IMG/VR virus record: IMGVR_UViG_3300047157_000068
Span: 1-64,000 of that record
Length of the DNA stretch: 64,000 nt
Source of the DNA: a virus
Direction: 5' to 3' (one strand)
The notes under the pieces are model-generated. The model was not told the DNA's origin and made no database searches. It saw only the letters and a program-made list of their open reading frames with translations. The translations under genes and the position numbers were made by a program. This document shows positions 58,900-64,000 of this stretch, piece by piece. How positions within the stretch are numbered: the stretch's first letter is position 1; each line of letters begins with the position of its first letter.

Positions 58900-58913
58900 C
58901 TGCTCCCCAACTA
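58900..58913 (+). repeat. Motif CTGCTCCCNAACTA, copy 1
   Basis: CTGCTCCCCAACTA. Matches copies 2 and 3 at all fixed positions, but no clear TTCC hairpin precedes it. Confidence 0.55.
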
Positions 58914-58963
58914 AGTTTTGCACCGGTGGTACCCCCTATCAACATTGGCTACTGCTGTGCAAC

Positions 58964-59026
58964 TTGTGTAGAGATACAAAACAAGTGTACTAAAAAATAA
59001 AATGTACACATCTGTATCTCTCACAA
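58964..59026. repeat. Long imperfect inverted repeat
   Basis: TTGTG-t-AGAGATACA (58964-58978) pairs with TGTATCTCTCACAA (59013-59026), 14 bp with one bulge. Nested inside, GTGTAC (58985-58990) pairs with GTACAC (59004-59009). Candidate operator pair, cruciform or structured leader in the divergent region. Confidence 0.65.
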
Positions 59027-59063
59027 CGGAGTAGTGTAGTGCTACTGTGTCAACGTAAGTATC

Positions 59064-59078
59064 TACTGAATATCAGTA
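59064..59078. repeat. Palindrome TACTGA-ATA-TCAGTA
   Basis: Perfect 6-bp arms around ATA; candidate operator site in the divergent region. Confidence 0.5.
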
Positions 59079-59140
59079 CATCATTGATTTGTTTGTATTC
59101 ATCAGTAACTATAGTACGTACACACACTCACTACATAAAG

Positions 59141-59171
59141 GCATTTTCCAATGCCTCTGCTCCCAAACTAT
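59141..59171 (+). repeat. TTCC-loop hairpin plus CTGCTCCCNAACTA motif, copy 2
   Basis: GGCATT-TTCC-AATGCC directly followed by TCTGCTCCC and AAACTA. It lies ~83 bp upstream of the ATG at 59254, probably in its leader or promoter. Confidence 0.65.
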
Positions 59172-59253
59172 ATAACGCATAGGTAATTATGCTTAATAAA
59201 CTTTCAGTAAATGTATTACCACATTTATAATCAAAAATTAAATATTAAACATT

Positions 59254-59724
59254 ATGAATTTAGTAACAGTAAGAAAATCAGAAGACGGATTAACAGTAAG
59301 AACATCTAAAAACCCATTATACGGCTTTGTAGTAATGGAACAAAAAGGTGCATTTGCTGTATCAGCAACAGGCTGGGTGGATATAAAGACACCAACGTGT
59401 CTAATCCAAGGTACTATGGAAAACCTTAAAGCAATGGAAGAAACATTGAATAAAGGTTTAGTAGGTAAGATTGTGCATAAGGAAAGCTTAGAGCCTTTCA
59501 ATCTAAAAAATCCTATGAATGATATTAAGTATGCAGGTAAAACAAAGATAGCTTGCTCTGTAAAAGGAAAGCCTATCTATAGAGTATCTACATTTAGTGC
59601 TGATATTAATGCTGTAGATGAATTGATTGCTCATGATAATGGTAAACAAATATCTGAAGCTAACTTAAAAGGTCAGGCTGTAGAGAGTTTAAGTGCTCTT
59701 AAAGCAGAACCTGTAACTGCGTAA
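59254..59724 (+). CDS. Unknown early protein, paralogue of the gene at 63702
   Basis: 156 residues. Mixed alpha/beta: PLYGFVVMEQ, a Trp-containing strand (GWVDIKTPTCLIQG), helix MENLKAMEETLNKG, then GKIVHKESLEPFNLKNP and DIKYAGKTKIACSVKGKPIY. The gene starting at 63702 has the same order (YGFIRLGQ, GWLAP, LGKTLPGKIVVIESLEPFNS, KYAGQTG), so the two are paralogues. No catalytic motif. The stop is followed within 20 bp by a copy of the hairpin/CTGCTCCC element, and another copy lies upstream, so the gene is bracketed by them. ATG preceded by an A-rich leader (TTAAACATT). Confidence 0.65.
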   Translation: MNLVTVRKSEDGLTVRTSKNPLYGFVVMEQKGAFAVSATGWVDIKTPTCLIQGTMENLKAMEETLNKGLVGKIVHKESLEPFNLKNPMNDIKYAGKTKIACSVKGKPIYRVSTFSADINAVDELIAHDNGKQISEANLKGQAVESLSALKAEPVTA

Positions 59725-59744
59725 CTGTAACATTAGGCTGTAGG

Positions 59745-59777
59745 CGTGCATTTCCATGCACGTCTGCTCCCTAACTA
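59745..59777 (+). repeat. TTCC-loop hairpin plus CTGCTCCCNAACTA motif, copy 3
   Basis: CGTGCAT-TTCC-ATGCACG directly followed by TCTGCTCCC and TAACTA. The stem differs from that of copy 2 but is fully complementary, while the loop and tail are conserved. Confidence 0.65.
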
Positions 59778-60105
59778 CAGCATGTTAGAACAAAATAGTT
59801 AACATTAACTAACAAAACTAAAAATGTTAGACTATAGTTACAAAACAGTTAGATAAACTTATTTATTGTGGTAATTTTATTTTATTTGTGTGTGTCACTC
59901 TGAATGTGAGGTCTTATACCCACTAAATACCACCTTTTACCACTCTTGTAACTATGAGTGTTACTAATAATATAAATATAGCTAACGTTACTACAAGCGT
60001 AACAATTACACTCAACAATACAACAAGGGTAGTCTTTGTCTCTTCCTCTATAGGATAAGAGCCATATTACCCGCAATATCAATAATCCTTAAATACTAAA
60101 TCATT
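59778..60105 (+). other. 328-bp gap with short repeats and no convincing gene
   Basis: GTGGTA (59868) is complementary to two TACCAC copies (59928 and 59938), and CACTC/GAGTG (59941-59960) forms a small hairpin. A 34-codon ATG ORF (59955-60059) is too short to support. It probably holds leader or promoter sequence for the gene at 60106. Confidence 0.4.
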
Positions 60106-60444
60106 ATGCAAATCAAATCAAAAACTAAATTACCAGAAACTGTAATAACTATCAGGTTAACCTCAGCAAAAGAAATGTATGACTTCAGTGAACTTACACA
60201 TAGCCATACAGAGTATGATACTGATTGGGATGAACTACTGTATACATTGAGTGAGTACAAAGGTATTGATTCACATATATATCTTCAGTATCCATCAGAT
60301 ATGCAACTCAAGAATGGGGATGTAGTTTGCACTATAACTTTGTATTGTAAAGATTATGAGAAACTAGATTATCTTGAGGCAGAGATAACCAAAAGAATAT
60401 CAACTGTATTAACAGTTACTTGGCCTTGGGAAAGGGATAACTAA
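60106..60444 (+). CDS. Unknown early protein
   Basis: 112 residues. Beta/alpha pattern (LPETVITIRLTSAKEMYDFS, YDTDWDELLYTLSEYKGI, GDVVCTITLYCKDYEKL) ending TVLTVTWPWERDN. Soluble, no motif recognised. The start is preceded by ACTAAATCATT, a leader also seen before neighbouring rightward genes. Confidence 0.5.
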   Translation: MQIKSKTKLPETVITIRLTSAKEMYDFSELTHSHTEYDTDWDELLYTLSEYKGIDSHIYLQYPSDMQLKNGDVVCTITLYCKDYEKLDYLEAEITKRISTVLTVTWPWERDN

Positions 60445-60468
60445 ATCATTCACTAAAACTAAATCGTA

Positions 60469-60645
60469 ATGGAAATAGCAAACATAGAAAGAAACTACAA
60501 CAAGCATGAAGATAAATATGAAATCGTTATGTGGGTAAAAGATACCGTAAATCATTCTAGAACACCAATAGTAGTAAAAGATACTACAAACAATAGCCTT
60601 AACTATGCTTATGCAAGTAAGCTATTTAAATCTTGGAATAAATAA
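60469..60645 (+). CDS. Small unknown early protein
   Basis: 58 residues, too short for the usual ORF cut-off. Reads MEIANIERNYNKHEDKYEIV, then MWVKDTVNHS and a polar C-terminus (YASKLFKSWNK). It has the leader ACTAAATCGTA, and its stop overlaps the next ATG (TAATG), so the two are translationally coupled. Function unknown. Confidence 0.55.
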   Translation: MEIANIERNYNKHEDKYEIVMWVKDTVNHSRTPIVVKDTTNNSLNYAYASKLFKSWNK

Positions 60646-60815
60646 TGTTCTTTGAAGATGCACAAGATGCTTGGGATTTATATAGTATAAGTCCTGAGCT
60701 AACATGTACCTGTGATGAAGTACATACATGTCAACAATGCTATGAAGAATGGCAAGAAGAAAAGAAACTTAGACTTCAAAGACTTGAAGATGCTCTGAAA
60801 GAGAGTAAAGAATAA
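60645..60815 (+). CDS. Small Cys-rich protein, possible zinc site
   Basis: 56 residues: MFFEDAQDAWDLYSISPELT, then CTCDEVHTCQQC, which could supply four Cys and one His for zinc, then a charged helix (YEEWQEEKKLRLQRLEDALK). The start overlaps the upstream stop. Its 3' end runs into a structured non-coding region. Function unknown; small zinc proteins in early regions often target host machinery, but nothing here shows that. Confidence 0.55.
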   Translation: MFFEDAQDAWDLYSISPELTCTCDEVHTCQQCYEEWQEEKKLRLQRLEDALKESKE

Positions 60816-60885
60816 TAACTAATAATCCTACCGTATGGATGGAGGTAAATAACGGAGTGAATATCTCTATTAGTTATATCTTTTT
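60815..60885 (+). terminator. Hairpin with T-run at the end of the small-gene operon
   Basis: ATAACTAATA (60815-60824) is exactly complementary to TATTAGTTAT (60868-60877), followed by ATCTTTTTAA. The 43-nt loop is long for a simple terminator and has its own pairing potential (ATCC/GGAT). Confidence 0.45.
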
Positions 60886-61092
60886 AACCCGTGGCAACGG
60901 GAGTGCTGGGTGTCACTTTGTACACCAAGAGGAATAGTTTGTCAGCTTAACCTCGTATACGTTAGGGCCAATGTGCCTGTAAGGTTTGACAACCTGAAAC
61001 CGTGTATTTGACTTGTCTGTTGAATATGTAACAGTCATCGTCAACCGGGTAAACGGTCGTTAAGAGGTAATCAGGCTCTTTATTTTTAACTA
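60883..61092 (+). ncRNA. Candidate structured RNA, domain 1
   Basis: No ORF. GC content is visibly above the flanks. Helices seen: CCCGT/ACGGG around GGCA; GGTGT/ACACC; TTGTCA(gctt)AACCT (60939-60953) with AGGTTTGACAA (60982-60992); TTGAC/GTCAA plus inner CTGTT/AACAG (61008-61044); ACCG/CGGT (61044-61057); and AAGAG/CTCTT (61062-61080) followed by TATTTTT. CCTGA (60993-60997) can also pair with TCAGG in that last loop, forming a pseudoknot. It could be a small RNA, riboswitch-like leader or ribozyme; no known family is recognised. Confidence 0.45.
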
Positions 61093-61226
61093 CACTGATT
61101 GATGACACTAGAGATCAGTATAAATGTATGTGTCAAAAACTTAGAGCAATGAGTCACGCAATACCACTGACTATTCTGTAATAGTGTCAGCCAATAATGG
61201 ATAAGCACTCTAAGTTATTTTTAATC
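61093..61226 (+). ncRNA. Candidate structured RNA/leader, domain 2
   Basis: ACTGAT (61094-61099) pairs with ATCAGT (61114-61119), while TGACAC (61103-61108) pairs with GTGTCA (61130-61135). The two helices interlock as an H-type pseudoknot or as alternative hairpins. Then AACTTAGAG (61138-61146) pairs with CTCTAAGTT (61208-61216), closing CTGAC-TATT/AATA-GTGTCAG, followed by ATTTTTAA. It is directly upstream of the lipoprotein gene at 61244, so it may control it. Confidence 0.4.
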
Positions 61227-61243
61227 ACTAATACTAAATCGTT

Positions 61244-61423
61244 ATGAAAAAGAAATTTTGTTACCTTATGCTACTCCTATTCATAGGAGGACCAATACTT
61301 CAATCATGTGGATCATCTCGTGGTTGTAAGAAAATGAGAAAATACCGTAAGAAAAGAAGTAAAACTTCATATGCATATCAAAATGCATTAATCATTAATC
61401 AATTAAATACTAAACTATCATGA
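61244..61423 (+). CDS. Small basic lipoprotein
   Basis: 59 residues. Type II signal peptide: KKKF start, hydrophobic core YLMLLLFIGGPI, lipobox LQSC with the lipidated Cys at ~22. The mature part is short and strongly basic (CGSSRGCKKMRKYRKKRSKT). It has no acidic export motif after the Cys, so it should stay facing the periplasm. Leader ACTAAATCGTT precedes the ATG, and its TGA overlaps the next gene's ATG (ATGA). The structured region lies just upstream. Candidate for altering the host envelope. Confidence 0.65.
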   Translation: MKKKFCYLMLLLFIGGPILQSCGSSRGCKKMRKYRKKRSKTSYAYQNALIINQLNTKLS

Positions 61424-61881
61424 AAAATTTAATCTTATCCTTATTTATTGGGCTATCATTTGCTTCTTGTCAGAAAGAAGAACTTGAAATAGTTCAACCA
61501 ATGCCACCAAGTAATACATCGTATGAAATATATGCTATGTCAAGTACTGGTGCAGGTGCATCTTTACTATGGACATACTTTATGTATGAGTCTATTGATA
61601 GTAATGGAGTAACCGCAGCTGATAAACTCGTAGCTAACTATAATGCTTGGCAACTTGTTTGTACTGAATGTGACAATGAGGATGAGTATTATATTTATTC
61701 TATGGACACAAGTCTAGTTAGTAATCCTGACGCAGTTGTAATAAGCTCGTTTAATTACGTAGACTTTGCAACAGTATATTTTAATAATGCTAACTCGCCT
61801 GTTGGTGATGGTAGATTTTATCTCTATCCTCATGACATGTTAGATAGCTACAACAATCTAGATCAAGTAACCTTATATTAA
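61420..61881 (+). CDS. Predicted surface-exported lipoprotein
   Basis: 153 residues. Signal peptide NLILSLFIGLSFASC with the lipobox Cys at ~17, immediately followed by QKEELE. In Capnocytophaga and other Bacteroidota, a lipoprotein export signal of the type QKDDE next to the Cys sends the protein to the cell surface, and QKEEL fits that pattern closely. The mature domain is acidic with Tyr/Trp/Asp-rich beta segments (LLWTYFMYESIDSNGVTAAD, WQLVCTECDNEDEYYIYSMD). Coupled to the upstream lipoprotein by ATGA. A role in blocking superinfection at the surface is an inference. Confidence 0.65.
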   Translation: MKNLILSLFIGLSFASCQKEELEIVQPMPPSNTSYEIYAMSSTGAGASLLWTYFMYESIDSNGVTAADKLVANYNAWQLVCTECDNEDEYYIYSMDTSLVSNPDAVVISSFNYVDFATVYFNNANSPVGDGRFYLYPHDMLDSYNNLDQVTLY

Positions 61882-61900
61882 TCAAATCAATAAAACTATC

Positions 61901-62215
61901 ATGAAACAAATTTCAAAGTATCTAATCAAATTACTTTATGTAATTATCATTCCACTAGCTGTAACCTATGTATTCATAGAAATATTAGCTAGTGATGGCA
62001 CAGTATCAACAGAGAGCTTAGCTCTTATCATGGCATTTTGGGTTATAACATTCTTTAATGCAGTTTTCTGGCTTATAAACATGAAAACAACTCATCTTTT
62101 ACCTAAAATGAAATGTCAGTGGAGAACTGGCTTTGGTATTTATATGAGAAAGGTCAACTTCCACTGGGAGTTAGATTTACCACTATTCACTATAATCTTC
62201 CAAAGAAGAAAATAA
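61901..62215 (+). CDS. Two-helix membrane protein
   Basis: 104 residues. Two hydrophobic segments (KLLYVIIIPLAVTYVFIEIL, and ALIMAFWVITFFNAVFWLIN) followed by a basic, amphipathic C-terminal tail (TGFGIYMRKVNFHWELDLPL). No signal peptidase site. It follows the two lipoproteins by 19 bp and looks part of the same envelope-targeting cassette, although one start is preceded by its own ACTATC leader. Function unknown. Confidence 0.6.
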   Translation: MKQISKYLIKLLYVIIIPLAVTYVFIEILASDGTVSTESLALIMAFWVITFFNAVFWLINMKTTHLLPKMKCQWRTGFGIYMRKVNFHWELDLPLFTIIFQRRK

Positions 62216-62236
62216 AAGGCTCACATATGAACCACT

Positions 62237-62280
62237 AACAACACCAGTAATTATATCTATATATTAATACTAGTGTTGTT
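62237..62280. repeat. 12-bp inverted repeat with one mismatch
   Basis: AACAACAC-c-AGTA (62237-62249) pairs with TACT-a-GTGTTGTT (62268-62280). It lies between the membrane protein gene and the next gene. No T-run follows, so it may be an RNA-stability hairpin or operator rather than a terminator. Confidence 0.5.
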
Positions 62281-62306
62281 GGCTGTGTTCGCAATCAATA
62301 ATTATT

Positions 62307-62860
62307 ATGCAAAAACAATATAACGTTCAGCAAGAGATACTTAAAGGTATCTTACATAAATTATTTGACGGTAAAGCTGTCAATCAAGTAAAGAATCTAA
62401 GTTTAATAACAGATATTATCTTTAGAGACCTTAAAGAGTCAGCTCTAGAAGCTATTACTCATCTTATGTTAACTGAAAAAACATTTATACCAACAAAATT
62501 GGTGATTATGTCAAAGTAATACCACCTAAGTACCATGAAGGTAGTGAATTTGAGGTAGATGTACTTGAAGACATGGGTTTATTGGGTAAAGGAGATGAAT
62601 ACAGTCCATACTATGTCTATGGTCGTGTTAAAGGAGATACATCATGGGGATCTGATCCTTATGATCCATTTCATAGTACAATAAAAGTTGATCTTATGTA
62701 TCATGATGAAAATAAAGTAATTAAACATGTAGAAGGAACATTTAGTCCTTTACATGCTCTTCATGTACAGAAAAGATTTATACCTTTTTTAAAAGACATT
62801 AATCAAACAGAATTAAAATTTCAAGAAAATGGCACAGATATCAATGGAGTTACTGCATAG
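62307..62860 (+). CDS. Unknown early protein (one frameshift)
   Basis: About 185 residues when restored. The N-terminal helical part (QQEILKGILHKLFDGKAVNQ) runs to TFIPT; a missing A near 62500 shifts the frame, after which KIGDYVKVIPPKYHEGSEFE continues into the beta-rich C-terminal part (DEYSPYYVYGRVKGDTSWGS, GTFSPLHALHVQKRFIPF). Both parts share the phrase 'TK-(I)GDYVKV', so they are one gene. It ends at TAG and overlaps the next gene by 32 bp. Function unknown. Confidence 0.5.
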
Positions 62861-63041
62861 TGAGCAAGCATCATGGAGGTTATTAGATAACGCACTCAAA
62901 GATGCTGATGGCAAAAATATATCTTTTGGAAGGTATATGAATGATAAGTATAGTATGAATGATGATGAACTAGCTAAAGAAGAGAGTGAATCAATGGCCA
63001 TGCTTATACTTTTAAAAAGTCATGTCAAAGAAATCAGATAG
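62829..63041 (+). CDS. Small unknown early protein
   Basis: 70 residues, helical and acidic (ASWRLLDNALKDADGKNISF, NDDELAKEESESMAMLILLK). It overlaps the upstream gene by 32 bp and the HTH gene by 20 bp. Ends at TAG. It could be a partner of the HTH protein. No recognisable motif. Confidence 0.5.
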   Translation: MAQISMELLHSEQASWRLLDNALKDADGKNISFGRYMNDKYSMNDDELAKEESESMAMLILLKSHVKEIR

Positions 63042-63273
63042 ATTTGGTATAGTTAAGCATGTTGTCTGTACAGATCCTAACTTGTCTATTCAAGCTAAGG
63101 GTCTGTATAGTATTTTATGCTGTTATGCCAATAAAAACAGAATTTGTTGGCCATCAATTAGTACACTTGCAGATGACTCTGGCTCAAGTCAATCATCTGT
63201 TAAAAGATGGATAAAAGAGCTAAAAACACATAAATACATAAAAAGAATAGGTAATAAGTTAACCATATTATGA
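63022..63273 (+). CDS. HTH_36-like replication/transcription protein
   Basis: 83 residues. Starts SKKSDRFGIVKHVVCTDPNL and contains AKGLYSILCCYANKNRICWP, then STLADDSGSSQSSVKRWIKE and LKTHKYIKRIG. This is the winged helix-turn-helix pattern of the HTH_36 group found in phage replication initiators (RepA_N-type and O-like proteins) and regulators. It ends soon after the HTH, so only the DNA-binding domain is present. Overlaps the upstream gene by 20 bp. Confidence 0.7.
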   Translation: MSKKSDRFGIVKHVVCTDPNLSIQAKGLYSILCCYANKNRICWPSISTLADDSGSSQSSVKRWIKELKTHKYIKRIGNKLTIL

Positions 63274-63383
63274 TGCGTTAGCTATATTTATGCTTTTTAT
63301 TTTTGAATTAAGTCCAAATTCATTTTATATTTCTGACACAGGTTAAGTTATATTATTATCTTTGATAAACATTAAATAAGATA

Positions 63384-63656
63384 ATGATAATACAACTTCC
63401 TAATGGCAGAATCATAGAATGTTCTTTAGAACAGTACCTCTCACTCTCAGATGAGGAGTACAATGATCTTAATGGCCTTAGTTCAGCATACACAAAGGAA
63501 GTGGTTGATCCATGGTATAATAAGTTTGCAAAAGCAACTGGTAAAGCTGTCTCAGATGAAGCAATAGAGAATATTGAAGAGTATGAGCCTGCACTAGATG
63601 AGATTGAAGCTTATGAAAAACTGGAAGACCCGTATTTTCACTCTGATGATAGTTGA
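63384..63656 (+). CDS. Small acidic protein
   Basis: 90 residues, very acidic in the second half (SDEAIENIEEYEPALDEIEA). Begins IIQLPNGRIIECSLEQYLSL with a short beta hairpin, then a helix containing SDEEYNDLNGLSSAYTKEVV. Acidic early proteins can act as DNA mimics or inhibitors, but nothing specific supports that here. Preceded by a 110-bp AT-rich gap and the leader TTAAATAAGATA. Confidence 0.5.
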   Translation: MIIQLPNGRIIECSLEQYLSLSDEEYNDLNGLSSAYTKEVVDPWYNKFAKATGKAVSDEAIENIEEYEPALDEIEAYEKLEDPYFHSDDS

Positions 63657-63701
63657 TCATCACACACAATTATTTTATTAATCATTTAAATTTTATTAAA
63701 A

Positions 63702-64000
63702 ATGCAAAATCAAGTAGAAGTCCTAGCGGATGACATGGGTAATGTTGTACGCTTAAGCAAAAACAATCCAGAGTATGGATTTATTAGATTAGGTCAAACA
63801 AGATCTATAATTACTAAAGATGGTTGGTTAGCGCCAAAGAATCTTACAACTTTAGTATTAGGTAAAGCAGAAGATTTAACAACTTATGCTAAAACTTTAG
63901 GTAAAACATTACCTGGTAAAATTGTAGTAATAGAATCATTAGAGCCTTTTAACTCTAAAGATCCAGACAGAGATTATAAATATGCAGGTCAAACTGGTAT
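63702..64000 (+). CDS. Paralogue of the 59254 gene, partial (runs off right edge)
   Basis: Open from the ATG at 63702 to the edge, at least 99 residues. Reads QNQVEVLADDMGNVVRLSKN, then PEYGFIRLGQTRS, DGWLAPKNLTTLVLGKAEDL, KTLPGKIVVIESLEPFNSKD and DYKYAGQTG. The same segments, in the same order and spacing, occur in the gene at 59254-59724. No function recognised. The copy is on the same strand ~4 kb away, so it is a tandem-type duplication with strong divergence. Confidence 0.65.
   Translation, partial: MQNQVEVLADDMGNVVRLSKNNPEYGFIRLGQTRSIITKDGWLAPKNLTTLVLGKAEDLTTYAKTLGKTLPGKIVVIESLEPFNSKDPDRDYKYAGQTG

Larger units (their letters stand above)
58739..59253. promoter_or_regulatory. Divergent intergenic region, origin/early-promoter candidate
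   Basis: 515 bp without a credible gene, between the leftward late arm and the rightward early arm. The left half of the plus strand is C-rich (runs of 3-5 C at 58824, 58846, 58852, 58904 and 58932) in an otherwise AT-rich genome. It holds a long inverted repeat (58964-59026), a short palindrome (59064-59078), a GTACGTAC palindrome near 59116, and two copies of CTGCTCCCNAACTA. Confidence 0.55.

Noticed and set aside
59238-59501. Minus-strand ORF overlapping the 59254 gene
   Set aside because: It is the antisense shadow of a plus-strand gene whose protein has a paralogue at 63702.
59882-60082. 66-residue minus-strand ORF
   Set aside because: It lies opposite to the gene direction here, has no supporting leader or domain and overlaps repeats of the intergenic gap.
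60883-61092. Group I intron or RNase P RNA
   Set aside because: I could not find the conserved group I P7/P3 core or the RNase P CR motifs, and the flanking genes are not halves of one protein.
61138-61216. tRNA gene (79-nt span closed by a 9-bp stem)
   Set aside because: There is no TTCGA-type T-loop, no proper D-arm and the central hairpin does not present a 7-nt anticodon loop.
1-64000. Genome-wide TAG recoding to Gln
   Set aside because: Several genes end naturally at TAG (30111, 47890, 53201, 57451, 62860, 63041) and the long structural ORFs have no internal TAG apart from one site in an error-prone region.
1-64000. CRISPR arrays, insertion sequences, integrase or tRNA genes
   Set aside because: I found no regularly spaced repeats, transposase or integrase motifs, or tRNA-like cloverleafs anywhere in the window.

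Overview
The window looks like most of the structural arm, plus part of the early arm, of a large tailed phage of the crAss-like type (order Crassvirales), probably infecting a low-GC member of the Bacteroidota/Flavobacteriia. The assignment rests on the combination and order of genes: TerL, a portal of about 900 residues, an acidic scaffold-like protein, an HK97-type major capsid protein, connector/ring proteins, a very long muzzle/stabilisation-type tail protein, then five proteins of about 860-1320 residues in the place where crAss-like phages carry ejected 'cargo' proteins. An IHF/HU-like protein, a PD-(D/E)XK nuclease and a metallophosphoesterase also fit. The host guess rests on low GC (about one third by eye), mostly SD-less starts, and a lipoprotein with a Capnocytophaga/Flavobacteriia-type surface-export signal. 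No database search was possible.

Layout. Everything from 1 to 58738 is on the minus strand and reads leftward: small basic proteins and a lysis candidate (58.7-57.1 kb); endolysin, wHTH protein, IHF/HU, zinc protein and nuclease (57.1-53.9 kb); a GroES-like cochaperonin (53.1 kb); TerL, portal, scaffold, MCP and head-completion genes (52.9-42.6 kb); an abundant-looking virion protein and Cys-rich connector-like proteins (42.5-39.8 kb); fibres and adhesins, including a collagen-like fibre, a beta-rich receptor-binding candidate, FnIII modules and von Willebrand A modules (39.8-26.9 kb); metallophosphoesterase, ring proteins and muzzle (26.8-16.7 kb); a multi-domain peptidoglycan-degrading protein and the cargo-type proteins (16.7-0 kb). 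From 59254 the strand flips and small, mostly unknown early-type genes read rightward, including two lipoproteins, a two-helix membrane protein and an HTH protein. The 515-bp divergent region (58739-59253) is rich in inverted repeats and is the best candidate in the window for early promoters and/or an origin.

Most unusual content: (i) about 430 bp of apparently structured non-coding sequence (60816-61243) with interlocking helices; (ii) a motif CTGCTCCCNAACTA repeated three times around 58.9-59.8 kb, two copies preceded by hairpins with the same TTCC loop but different, still complementary, stems; (iii) tandem lipoproteins, one with a predicted surface-export signal; (iv) von Willebrand A domains with MIDAS-like motifs in two tail proteins; (v) a phage GroES homologue; (vi) an intergenic motif TTTGTATATTAT upstream of at least six leftward genes.

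Sequence quality: essential head genes (portal, TerL, scaffold) and one fibre are broken by many small frameshifts, often in or near homopolymers, while ORFs up to 6.5 kb elsewhere are intact. I treat these as sequencing/assembly errors and annotate the restored genes. Several genes end in TAG, so I see no evidence of genome-wide TAG recoding.
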